Shown here one piece after another: positions 1 to 8,171 of a stretch of 51,266 bases of DNA. The first letter of the stretch is position 1. Every line of letters begins with the position of its first letter. The stretch covers positions 1 to 51,266 of the forward strand of contig JAOZOO010000008.1 of NCBI GenBank assembly GCA_029933225.1, in the 5' to 3' direction. Below the pieces are notes generated by a model. That model ran no database searches and was not told where the DNA came from. It saw only the letters and a list, made by a program, of their open reading frames with translations. The DNA comes from Bacteroidales bacterium. Its GTDB lineage: Bacteria; Bacteroidota; Bacteroidia; Bacteroidales; F082. A program made the position numbers and the translations under genes.

Positions 1-106
1 TATTTAAACTTAACACATTACATTCACCACGAATCAGATTATGTGTTACGGTTATAGAATTAAAGAGTAATCGAACTATCAAGCCATCGAGCCAACCTGA
101 CCTCTT

Positions 107-1324
107 CTACAGCTTCCTCACCACCAACGAAGAATTCGTTCCGCCAAAACCAAACGAGTTGGACAGAAAAGTATTGAATTTTTGTTCTTTTGTTTTGGAA
201 ATGATGTTCAGCTTTACCGAATGTTCATCGGGATTTTCAAAATTGATATTGGGTGCTATAAAGTTATTTTGCGACATAAGCAATGAGTAAATGACTTCGC
301 TGGCACCGCCCATCCACATTTCGTGGCCTGTCATTGACTTGGTCGAGCTGACCGGAACGGTTTTTTCACCGAAAACCTGGTGAATGGCATTTGCCTCATT
401 GGAATCACCTACAGGCGTAGAAGTGGCATGAGCATTCAGGTATTGAATATCAGAAGGTTTTAATCCCGAATCTTTTAAAGCCATCATCAGTGATCTCACC
501 GGGCCTTCCACATTGGGAACCGAAATGTGCTCGCCGTTGGAAGAAAAACCGTATCCCAGCACTTCGGCAAGGATCGGCGCACCTCTTTTTTTTGCAGATT
601 CATAGCTTTCGAGGATAACGGTTGCCGCCCCGCCGCTCGGCACGAGCCCGTCACGGTCGCGGTCGAAAGGACGACTGGCTTTTTGGGGTTCCCCGTTACG
701 TACAGAAAAAGCAGCCAATGCATCAAAACTTGCCGTTGACACCGCATTGATTTCTTGTGCTCCACCGCAGAGGATGGTTTGCTGTAACCCTTGTTTAATC
801 AGCAGATAACCCAGCCCGATAGCATGCGATCCGCTGGCGCAGGCCCCGCTGATGGTCAGGTTGATGCCTTTCAGTTTTAGGATAACCGACAGGTTCATCG
901 AAACTGTGGAATTCATCGACTGAAAGATGGATCCCGAGCCGATGAGCATGGTGTCTTTTTTCTCCCGTAAAATATCAGCAGATTCCACTACAGCCGTCGC
1001 CGAACTGTCGTTTCCGTAAAGTATCCCCACTTCATTATTGTTCAGGAAATTTTCATCAAGGCTGGCATTACCAAGCGCTTCCATCGTGGCGAGATAAGCA
1101 TACTCGCCCTGTTCGGGCAAACCCACGCGCATACGCCGCGGAAGTATTCCTTTCAGATTGGGACGCTCGACAAATCCGGTCAGTTTGGAACGGAATCCCA
1201 GTTCTTCCCTTTCTTTATCATAAACAATACCTGATCTCCCGTAATACAATGAATCGCGGACTTCTTCCAGGTTTTTCCCGATGGTGGAATAGATACCCAT
1301 TCCGGTAATGACAACTCTGTTCAT
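107..1324 (-). CDS. beta-ketoacyl-ACP synthase (FabF/KAS II type)
   Basis: Condensing enzyme of 405 residues, normal for FabF-like synthases. The catalytic triad is visible: Cys162 in GACASGSHAIG, His299 in NAHATSTPVGD and His334 in STKSMTGHE. It should extend an acyl-ACP by decarboxylative condensation with malonyl-ACP. It is the last gene of a minus-strand set tyrosine ammonia-lyase, FabG-like reductase, KAS, with a 51-base gap to the reductase gene. The neighbours point to secondary (aryl-polyene or flexirubin-like) rather than housekeeping fatty acid synthesis; that assignment is inference. Start is ATG at 1324. A second KAS of identical length lies at 24969-26186. Confidence 0.9.
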   Translation of the reverse strand: MNRVVITGMGIYSTIGKNLEEVRDSLYYGRSGIVYDKEREELGFRSKLTGFVERPNLKGILPRRMRVGLPEQGEYAYLATMEALGNASLDENFLNNNEVGILYGNDSSATAVVESADILREKKDTMLIGSGSIFQSMNSTVSMNLSVILKLKGINLTISGACASGSHAIGLGYLLIKQGLQQTILCGGAQEINAVSTASFDALAAFSVRNGEPQKASRPFDRDRDGLVPSGGAATVILESYESAKKRGAPILAEVLGYGFSSNGEHISVPNVEGPVRSLMMALKDSGLKPSDIQYLNAHATSTPVGDSNEANAIHQVFGEKTVPVSSTKSMTGHEMWMGGASEVIYSLLMSQNNFIAPNINFENPDEHSVKLNIISKTKEQKFNTFLSNSFGFGGTNSSLVVRKL

Positions 1325-1375
1325 ACTTTGGCTTTCGGTTTAAACGGGCAAAAATAAACGATTTATGGAAAGATA

Positions 1376-2104
1376 TCAGGTGTAAAGCCCGCCGTTTACA
1401 TGAATTACTTCACCATTGATGTAAGAAGCACCTTTTGAAGCAAGGAAGCCGACAACTTCAGCCACTTCTTCGGGTGTGCCGAAACGGTTGGCAGGGATCA
1501 GCTTTTTCAGTTCTTTTTCATTCAGGTCACGGGTCATCTCGGTTCGGATATAACCGGGAGCCACTGCATTTACCGTGACTTTTTTCCTGCCGACTTCCTG
1601 TGCCAGGGCTTTCGTGGCGCCGATCACACCGGCTTTGGCTGCCGAATAGTTTGTCTGGCCCGGTAATCCCTTTATGCCTGACAGCGAAACTATATTAATG
1701 ACCCTGCCAAATTTATTCACTACCATATCCTCAAGCAGAGGGGTGGTAACATTGTAAAAGCTGTTCAGGTTAGCGTCGATAACCCCCGACCATTCGTGAG
1801 GTTTCATCCAGACCATCAGCACATCTTTGGAATAACCGGCATTGTTGACAAGCACGGAAATGTATTCATTTTCATGATTCGATTTCCATTGCTGCAGTGC
1901 CGCTTTTACCGCTTCATGATCCGTAACATCAAATTGAATGATCTCTCCGTTTCCTCCCTGTTCCCGGATGGCTGACAAAGTATTTTCAGCCGCTTCTTTG
2001 TTTGAACGGTAATGCACCAGCACATGGTAGCCCATTTGTGAAAGTTTCAGGCAAATGGCGCTGCCAATGCCTCCCGAGCCGCCTGTTACCAATGCAGTAT
2101 TCAT
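1376..2104 (-). CDS. 3-oxoacyl-ACP reductase, FabG-like SDR
   Basis: Short-chain dehydrogenase/reductase of 242 residues. The NAD(P)-binding glycine motif TGGSGGIG lies at residues 7-14, NNAG at 87-90, and the active-site Ser140, Tyr153 and Lys157 (YSAAK) are all present. The protein ends VNGGLYT, typical of FabG. Family role: NADPH-dependent reduction of beta-ketoacyl-ACP to beta-hydroxyacyl-ACP. Its ATG overlaps the stop of the ammonia-lyase gene by four bases (ATGA), so the two are probably translationally coupled. Together with the adjacent KAS it supplies condensation and keto-reduction for the pathway. A housekeeping FabG cannot be strictly excluded, but the coupling favours a pathway-specific one. 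Confidence 0.9.
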   Translation of the reverse strand: MNTALVTGGSGGIGSAICLKLSQMGYHVLVHYRSNKEAAENTLSAIREQGGNGEIIQFDVTDHEAVKAALQQWKSNHENEYISVLVNNAGYSKDVLMVWMKPHEWSGVIDANLNSFYNVTTPLLEDMVVNKFGRVINIVSLSGIKGLPGQTNYSAAKAGVIGATKALAQEVGRKKVTVNAVAPGYIRTEMTRDLNEKELKKLIPANRFGTPEEVAEVVGFLASKGASYINGEVIHVNGGLYT

Positions 2105-3648
2105 TTGTTTGAAACGATTTCAGGGTTGTTGGAAAGAAGGAATTCCTTGATCTTTTTCAAATCCCTGTATTTGGGTGTGTCTTCCCTGAAGACCGGGACA
2201 AGTTCCCGCAACCGGGAATAAATATCTTTTGTGCGCCCGGCCAGCTTCTCCGCATCTTTCAGGTAATCCACCGCCTGGATAATAGCGAGAAATTCCACTG
2301 CCAGCACCTCGAAAGTATTCTCAATCACCTTCTTTGTCATCAGTGCGGCATTGGTGCCCATGCTTACGATATCCTGATTGTCGTTGTTGTTGGGGATGCT
2401 GTGCACATACATGGGGTTTGACAGGGTCTGGTTTTCGGCCACCGTAGAAGTGGCTGTGAATTGTGTGCCTTGCAGACCGAGGTTCAGACCCAGGGTTCCC
2501 AGGTTGACAAAGGGTTGCAAAACTTCGTTCAGTTTGTTGTTCATCAGGAAATTGATTTGCCTTTCAGCCAGCATGCTCAGTTTGGTGACGGCAATTTTTA
2601 GTTTGTCCATTTCGAAAGAAACATAATCGCCGTGGAAATTGCCTCCGTGGTAAACGGTTTTGGTTTTAACATCCACCACCGGATTGTCATTCACCGAGTT
2701 GACCTCGTTGACCAACACATTTTCGGCACTGTTAATGGCGTCAAATACAGGACCCAGCACCTGCGGGACACATCGCAATGAATAGTATTCCTGTATTTTC
2801 TGCTTGAATATTTTCTCTTCAATTTTACCGTTGTAGAGGTGGTCGCCTCTTTTCTCAATCAGTTTGCTGTCGGTCAGTATGTTACGCATGGCACCGGCAA
2901 TCACCTGTTGCCCGTTATGCATTTTGGTGGAGTTCAGCTCTTTTGAAAAATGGTCGTCGAACGACTGAACGATCTCGTTGATCATCGAGGAAGCCACCAC
3001 CGACCAGTTAATGAGTTGCACGGCCCTGATGATGTTGATGATGCCGATTCCCGACATGACCGATGTGCCGTTGATCAGCCCCAGACCTTCACGCAGGTAA
3101 ACCTTCAGCGGCCGGATGTTCAGCTTTTCAAAAACGGTTTTTGTGGGTTGTCTCTTGCCTTCGTAAAACACTTCGCCCTCACCGATCAGCACCAGCGCAA
3201 TGTGTGAGAGTTGTACCAGGTCACCGCTGGCGCCCACACCTCCGTGTTCTGGAATGATCGGGATAATGTCTTTATTGATGAGTATGGAAAGTAATTTTAT
3301 GGCATCGGGATGAATACCGGAATAGCCCAGCGACAAACTTTTCAGCCGGCTGATCATGGCTGCTTTTACATACAGTGGCTCAAGCGGTTTACCACATCCG
3401 GAGGTATGACTTCTGATCAGATTGTATTGCAGTTGCACCTGGTCTTCGGATTCAATGCGATACTGCGCCATCGGTCCCAGCCCTGTGTTAACACCGTAGA
3501 TCACTTTATTCACCGAGAAGTCCTTGAGAAAAGCATAGCATTTTTCAACTATTTCCAGTGTGGAGTCTGTTATTTCAATTTGTTGGCTTTTGAAAAGGAT
3601 GTCGTAATAATCTGACAGCGCCAATCGATCTCCCGAAATTTTAACCAT
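2101..3648 (-). CDS. tyrosine (aromatic amino acid) ammonia-lyase
   Basis: Member of the HAL/TAL/PAL family, 515 residues. The MIO cofactor triad Ala140-Ser141-Gly142 sits in GGVGASGDLVQLSH, and the Tyr51 loop YGVNTGLGPM and LINGTSVMSG are intact. The selectivity-loop segment NLIRSHTSG and the tail motif SIPNNNDNQDIVSMG closely match, from memory, the flavobacterial tyrosine ammonia-lyase from flexirubin-producing Flavobacterium. Predicted reaction: L-tyrosine to 4-coumarate plus ammonia, giving an aryl starter. The Ser-His pair at 80-81 is also the classical histidine-lyase pair, so HutH activity is the alternative, but no other hut gene is present. I chose ATG at 3648; an in-frame TTG at 3672 would overlap the promoter-like motif. 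First gene of its set. Confidence 0.85.
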   Translation of the reverse strand: MVKISGDRLALSDYYDILFKSQQIEITDSTLEIVEKCYAFLKDFSVNKVIYGVNTGLGPMAQYRIESEDQVQLQYNLIRSHTSGCGKPLEPLYVKAAMISRLKSLSLGYSGIHPDAIKLLSILINKDIIPIIPEHGGVGASGDLVQLSHIALVLIGEGEVFYEGKRQPTKTVFEKLNIRPLKVYLREGLGLINGTSVMSGIGIINIIRAVQLINWSVVASSMINEIVQSFDDHFSKELNSTKMHNGQQVIAGAMRNILTDSKLIEKRGDHLYNGKIEEKIFKQKIQEYYSLRCVPQVLGPVFDAINSAENVLVNEVNSVNDNPVVDVKTKTVYHGGNFHGDYVSFEMDKLKIAVTKLSMLAERQINFLMNNKLNEVLQPFVNLGTLGLNLGLQGTQFTATSTVAENQTLSNPMYVHSIPNNNDNQDIVSMGTNAALMTKKVIENTFEVLAVEFLAIIQAVDYLKDAEKLAGRTKDIYSRLRELVPVFREDTPKYRDLKKIKEFLLSNNPEIVSNK

Positions 3649-3669
3649 CCCCGTTTTAGTTTTAATGTG

Positions 3670-3677
3670 CAAATGTA
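3670..3677 (-). promoter_or_regulatory. putative -7 box upstream of ammonia-lyase gene
   Basis: The minus strand reads TACATTTG, matching the Bacteroidota -7 consensus TAnnTTTG. It ends 21 bases before the chosen ATG at 3648, leaving a short leader. No convincing -33 TTTG was found at the usual spacing, so this rests on one motif. It would separate this three-gene set from the upstream acyltransferase gene. Confidence 0.4.
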
Positions 3678-3749
3678 CAATAATGCATCAAAAATATTCA
3701 GTCTCAGGATAAAAAAGCAAAAAGAAGGTGAAAATAAAAATGAACCTGT

Positions 3750-4886
3750 TTACTGTTTCTCAAACCGGTTGAAGACAGGGTTGGCATATAAACGGAGGAA
3801 AAAGTCCGTAATTCTTATCCGGTCGCCATTGGTCATCTCAATGGTCTTTTCCAATCGTTCGTTCAACTTTTCGCGGGTCTTGTCATCATATTTACCGGCA
3901 AACTGTGTGCTTCCTGTCAGCATATCGTAAGCGAGATAATTGGATGGCCACAATTTATAGTTAGCATGGATATGATCATCCACTTTGGCAGCCACTTTTT
4001 GCATCAGTTCGTTAACTCTCATGTTTTCGTCAATGGCATCAAGCTCATCATTTATCTGTTTGCCGACATGCAGATGGATACGGCCTTTTTCGGAAACCAC
4101 TCCGCCGATGATGCTGTTCAGGTCTTCGTTTTTATCTTTGATGTATTCCTGATTTTCGGAGATATAAAGTTCTCTGACCTTCAGTGCATCGCAGGGTTCC
4201 CATTCGTAAGAGATCGTCACGGGTGTGATGTTCAGATCTTTCAATGCCTGTATGATTCCGTTCTCTTTGGAAAGGATGAGCATTTTCAGTACGCTGGCGT
4301 CTGTGGTGTCGGTACCGTCTTTGGAACGGCCTTTGCGCTGGGCAATCCATACGGACTGATTTCGCCGGGTTACCGCATGACGAATATAACGTGACAGGGT
4401 CTGTGAGTTTTTCAACATTTCTTTCGGGCTGCCGCTTCGGAAAACAGTGATCATCTTATTGGATTTGCCGATATCTTCAACAAAAGAGGAAATGATGAGG
4501 TTGTCGCCCCAGGCAATTTCACAAGTGTCGAAGCCATTTTCCACGAGTATCAGATTCAGCAATGCCGAGTCCAGTAATATATCACGATGGTTGGCCAGAA
4601 AGATGAATGCTCTGTCAGGGGAAAGATTTTCCATGCCGGAAAAAGTAAGCGATGTGGCGGTTTTTTGAATAATCGACCTGATAATGGTTCCCATCACCTG
4701 AACCTGAAAATTCTGTGTGGTGGTAAAATTTCTCATCTCATCGATTATTTCCTGATGTTTCTCCTCAGGTAGTAAAAACTTAAGCATTCGTTTGAAAAAG
4801 GGGTTGGAAGCAACCCTGTTGAGTGCAGCAGGAATCTCATCTCCGTAATAGGGTCTTATCGGGTCGAATTCTTTATCCGGTATCAT
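3750..4886 (-). CDS. PlsB/PlsC-type glycerolipid acyltransferase
   Basis: Protein of 378 residues from the chosen ATG at 4886; a longer reading from 4922 adds twelve unlikely residues. The acyltransferase block I motif is FLANHRDILLD (His100), with Asp at +6 rather than the +5 of the textbook HX4D. Block III is QRKGRSKDG, resembling the substrate-binding motif of glycerol-3-phosphate acyltransferases. No membrane segment is obvious. Family role: transfer of an acyl chain to glycerol-3-phosphate or a related alcohol. It is the last gene of the guaB-foldase-MoxR group, 45 bases after moxR. It may serve phospholipid synthesis or acylate the product of the adjacent pathway; the sequence does not decide. 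Confidence 0.75.
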   Translation of the reverse strand: MIPDKEFDPIRPYYGDEIPAALNRVASNPFFKRMLKFLLPEEKHQEIIDEMRNFTTTQNFQVQVMGTIIRSIIQKTATSLTFSGMENLSPDRAFIFLANHRDILLDSALLNLILVENGFDTCEIAWGDNLIISSFVEDIGKSNKMITVFRSGSPKEMLKNSQTLSRYIRHAVTRRNQSVWIAQRKGRSKDGTDTTDASVLKMLILSKENGIIQALKDLNITPVTISYEWEPCDALKVRELYISENQEYIKDKNEDLNSIIGGVVSEKGRIHLHVGKQINDELDAIDENMRVNELMQKVAAKVDDHIHANYKLWPSNYLAYDMLTGSTQFAGKYDDKTREKLNERLEKTIEMTNGDRIRITDFFLRLYANPVFNRFEKQ

Positions 4887-4931
4887 TTTTTTAATGTCGG
4901 ATAAAAGTAAACAAATTATCAATGTCAGCCA

Positions 4932-5912
4932 TTATACTTCTTCGTTTAAAAATGTTTTGATGATGTCATCTGTTTCCACCCGGTCGGCCTCGGCTTTGTA
5001 ATTGCGCACGATACGGTGCCTTAAAACGGGGAGTGCCACGGCCTGAACATCCTCAATATCGGGAGAATATTTCCCGTTAATGGCAGCATGGGTCTTGGCG
5101 CCGATGATCAGGTACTGTGACGCCCGGGGCCCGGCGCCCCAGTTCAGGTATTTTTCTGCCCACGGGTGTGCTTTCGGAGTATATGGCCGGGTTTTGGAAA
5201 CCAGGTTGACAGCATAATTGATCACGTTGTCGGCGACCGGTATTTTTCGGAGCAGATCCTGGAAAAACAGAATCTCCTCATTGTTGAGGACTTTTTTGAC
5301 TTCTTCGGTTTTGCCTTTTGTTGTATGTTTTACAATGTTTACCTCTTCTTCAAAAGAGGGATAATCCAAAATAAGATTGAACATAAAACGGTCGAGCTGG
5401 GCCTCGGGAAGGGGATAGGTTCCTTCCTGTTCGATGGGGTTTTGCGTAGCCAGTACAAAGAAAGGCGAATCCAGTTTGTAAGTTTCCCCGGCAACGGTGA
5501 TGGCTTTTTCCTGCATGGCTTCGAGCAGTGCCGACTGTGTTTTGGGCGGTGTACGGTTGATCTCGTCGGCGAGGATGATGTTGGCAAAAACAGGGCCTTT
5601 GATAAATTTGAACTGCCTTGTCTGATCCAGTATTTCCGTTCCCACAATGTCGGATGGCATCAGGTCGGGGGTGAATTGTATGCGGCTGTATGTGAGTCCC
5701 AGTGCCTGCCCGATGGTGTTGACCAGCAAGGTCTTTGCCAGCCCCGGAACGCCCACCAGCAGCACATGGCCCTGACTGAAGATGGAGATCAGCGTCTGGG
5801 TGACAATCTCGTCCTGACCAACGATGACCTTGGCAATTTCCTGTTTCAGGGATTTATATTTTTCCACAAAAGCATCTACGGCTTCCACATCATTTTTATA
5901 ACTCATGGACAT
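4932..5912 (-). CDS. MoxR-family AAA+ ATPase
   Basis: AAA+ ATPase of 326 residues. Walker A is GVPGLAKT at 54-61, Walker B is ILADEINRTPP, followed by QSALLEAMQE and the sensor segment FFVLATQNPIEQEGTYPLPEAQLDRF, all hallmarks of MoxR. The family acts as chaperone-like ATPases that mature metalloenzymes or envelope proteins, usually with vWA or DUF58 partners. No such partner gene follows here; the neighbours are three foldase genes and an acyltransferase. It begins one base after the SurA-like gene ends, so co-transcription is nearly certain. ATG at 5912 and at 5906 are both possible starts. Confidence 0.92.
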   Translation of the reverse strand: MSMSYKNDVEAVDAFVEKYKSLKQEIAKVIVGQDEIVTQTLISIFSQGHVLLVGVPGLAKTLLVNTIGQALGLTYSRIQFTPDLMPSDIVGTEILDQTRQFKFIKGPVFANIILADEINRTPPKTQSALLEAMQEKAITVAGETYKLDSPFFVLATQNPIEQEGTYPLPEAQLDRFMFNLILDYPSFEEEVNIVKHTTKGKTEEVKKVLNNEEILFFQDLLRKIPVADNVINYAVNLVSKTRPYTPKAHPWAEKYLNWGAGPRASQYLIIGAKTHAAINGKYSPDIEDVQAVALPVLRHRIVRNYKAEADRVETDDIIKTFLNEEV

Positions 5913-5913
5913 A

Positions 5914-7320
5914 TTATTTTTTCTGATTTTTAAGCCAGTTATGCTTGAACGGGCAGTTTTGATAATCTTTTTTGATCTTCACGTAAATTTCCTTCATTTT
6001 CCGGTTGATCCAGTCATCAACAGCTTCAGCCTGTTTTTTACGCAGAGCCAGTTTTTCGAGATATGAATAATCGGTTTTTAAACTTGCCCGGTGGGGTTCT
6101 GTTTTTTCTTTCAGCATCAGCAAACGGTAAGCATCTTTTTGCTTTTCAGTTTTCATGGGTACCGCATTGGATATCTCGCCCACTTTCATCTTCTCTATGG
6201 TAAATGAAACCTGCGGATCAAGTTGCTCTGCTTCCCAGGTTGTTCCGCCCGTGTACGGATTGATCAACAGCCCGCCATTGTTTTTATCTTCGGCGTCAGA
6301 GAACTTTTCAACTGCCTGGTCGAAAGTTATGGAATCAGCGCGAATGAGCGCAGCCACGCTGTCCAGCTCATTACGGGCGATCATCAGGTCTTCGGGTGAG
6401 ACTTTCGGCACCAGCAGGATATGGCGGACATTTACGTAATCACCTTTCCGTTCGATCAGTTGAATGATATGATACCCGGCTTCCGTTTCGACCACGCTTG
6501 ATATTTCGCCTTCTTTCAGTTTAAAGGCCACGGCTTCAAATTCGGGATACAACTGGCCTCTTCCGTAAAATCCAAGCTCACCGCCATTCTTGGCCGAGCC
6601 GGGATCTTCACTGTAAAGGATCGCCATGGTGGCAAAACTTTCTCCTTTCAATATCCTTTTCCGTAATTCAAGCAGTCTTTCTTTTACCCGCAACTTTTCT
6701 TCCACGCTGATGGGTGGTTTCTTCACGATCTCGGCAATCACATAGTGTGTCTTGATGAGCGGGATGCTGTCTTTGGGCAGCGAATTGAAAAAGGAACGAA
6801 CCTCGGACGGGGTGATGGTGACCGAGCTGATAATCCCGTTCTGAACCTGTTGGGCAAGCAACTGCTCTTTGATGATGTCAGACAGTTCGCTTTTGATCTC
6901 GGTCAGGCTTCTTCCGTAAAACTTTTCCAGTTTCTCCTGCGATCCAAACTGTCCGATGAAAGAGGATATCCTTCTGTCGAGCTCGCTGTTCACCTGATCG
7001 GGCGTCACTTCAATACTGTCGTATTCGGCCTGGACAACCATCAGTTTCTGGTAAAGCAGGTCTTCAAGAATCCGGCAATGAATTTCCTCCGAAGAACCCC
7101 TGATCCCTCTTTGCATCTTGTAAGTAATATACTGGTTCTCAATGTCCGACTTCAGGATAATGTTTCTGCCGACCAAAGCCACAACTTCGTCAATGACCAC
7201 GCCGTTATTGTTGTTGGTGGTGTCCTGGGCTGTTAATGCCAGCCCGGGCAGGATCAGCAAGCCGGTCAACATCATGGTCAGATAATAACTCATCCGGGAA
7301 TTTATTTTTATTTTTTTCAT
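5914..7320 (-). CDS. periplasmic SurA-like peptidyl-prolyl isomerase with two PpiC domains
   Basis: Protein of 468 residues with a signal peptide over about residues 1-31 (LTGLLILPGLALTAQ). An N-terminal SurA-type chaperone region (VALVGRNIILKSDIENQ) occupies about 40-170. Two parvulin/PpiC domains follow at about 180-290 (SEDPGSAKNGGELGFYGRG) and 297-405. Family role: escorting unfolded outer-membrane proteins across the periplasm and prolyl isomerisation. The second PpiC domain looks degenerate (KFSDAEDKNNGGLL). Its ATG overlaps the stop of the upstream lipoprotein gene by one base. It sits in an operon-like run with two further foldase-type proteins and moxR. Confidence 0.88.
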   Translation of the reverse strand: MKKIKINSRMSYYLTMMLTGLLILPGLALTAQDTTNNNNGVVIDEVVALVGRNIILKSDIENQYITYKMQRGIRGSSEEIHCRILEDLLYQKLMVVQAEYDSIEVTPDQVNSELDRRISSFIGQFGSQEKLEKFYGRSLTEIKSELSDIIKEQLLAQQVQNGIISSVTITPSEVRSFFNSLPKDSIPLIKTHYVIAEIVKKPPISVEEKLRVKERLLELRKRILKGESFATMAILYSEDPGSAKNGGELGFYGRGQLYPEFEAVAFKLKEGEISSVVETEAGYHIIQLIERKGDYVNVRHILLVPKVSPEDLMIARNELDSVAALIRADSITFDQAVEKFSDAEDKNNGGLLINPYTGGTTWEAEQLDPQVSFTIEKMKVGEISNAVPMKTEKQKDAYRLLMLKEKTEPHRASLKTDYSYLEKLALRKKQAEAVDDWINRKMKEIYVKIKKDYQNCPFKHNWLKNQKK

Positions 7321-8168
7321 TAATAATACACTTCAAAATCCTTGTTCAGGATTGCTTGTTTGTAAATATCAGCCCTTAATTTTTTCACCAGGTCAACTTT
7401 TCTCTTGTTGATGATAATATCGCGAATGTCATTCCGTCTGAAATCCAGGGGCGAGATATCATTTTTAATTCTGAAGTCGACAAATTTAAGCAGATAAACA
7501 AAACGGTCATCCGAAAGGGAAATAAAACGGTGTCCTTTCAGGAAAAGTTCCTGGTTGTATGTCTCGATGGGAATTGTCGAAAGCAGATCATCGAAGCTGA
7601 CCCAGGTGGCCGTATCCAGAAAATAAGGCACTTCATACAGTTTACTGTAAAATTCCAGCGAATCGGCTGCGATGCTGTCAGGCAGAAAAAACAACTCCTT
7701 GAATTTGCCCTCCAGTTCCTCCTCTTTGTTAAGGATCACGTATTGCACTTTTACGATGTTTTCTTTCAGCTCAAAATCTGCAAGGTGGTCATGATAGTAT
7801 TTCTCAATTTCTTCTTCCGTCACCAGCGTATCTAATTTTTGCCTGACCAGTTCGGTTTCGTACTGATAAATGATCAGCGAGTTTTTGTAATCTTCCAATT
7901 GCCGGTCGAAATTAAGCTGCCTGTCCGTCAGGTTCTTTTCTGCCTGCCTGATCATCAGCCGGGTTTTGATCCATTGATCGGTATAGTTTCTTACAAAAGC
8001 AATGCTGTCGAGCCGGGATAAATTCTCGGGTACCAACCGGCGGATATCGGATTCATAAAGATAATCATCATGCACCCGGGCAATGACAACTCCCCTGCTG
8101 TCAGTCCCGCCGGGCTGACATCCGGCAACCACCAAAGCAAGAAATATGAGTTTTACAAGTTTGTTCAA
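7320..8168 (-). CDS. lipoprotein, SurA/PpiC-related periplasmic chaperone
   Basis: Protein of 282 residues with a lipoprotein signal peptide (MNKLVKLIFLALVVAGC, lipidated Cys17). The start is TTG at 8168; no ATG is available and the signal fits it exactly. The remainder has the SurA-N-like pattern (DDYLYESDIRRLVPENLS, then WIKTRLMIRQAEKNL) and helical charged segments, but I see no clear PpiC core with the GGELG motif. A chaperone-only role is inferred. It lies between two PpiC proteins with gaps of three bases and minus one base, which supports cooperation in outer-membrane protein assembly. Confidence 0.75.
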   Translation of the reverse strand: MNKLVKLIFLALVVAGCQPGGTDSRGVVIARVHDDYLYESDIRRLVPENLSRLDSIAFVRNYTDQWIKTRLMIRQAEKNLTDRQLNFDRQLEDYKNSLIIYQYETELVRQKLDTLVTEEEIEKYYHDHLADFELKENIVKVQYVILNKEEELEGKFKELFFLPDSIAADSLEFYSKLYEVPYFLDTATWVSFDDLLSTIPIETYNQELFLKGHRFISLSDDRFVYLLKFVDFRIKNDISPLDFRRNDIRDIIINKRKVDLVKKLRADIYKQAILNKDFEVYY

Positions 8169-8171
8169 AAG

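Noticed and set aside
2101-3648. HutH (histidine degradation) as primary call
   Set aside because: No hutU/hutI/hutG nearby and sequence matches the flavobacterial tyrosine lyase pattern; kept as alternative.
5166-5933. 255-codon plus-strand frame opposite moxR
   Set aside because: Antisense to conserved MoxR motifs; no independent support.
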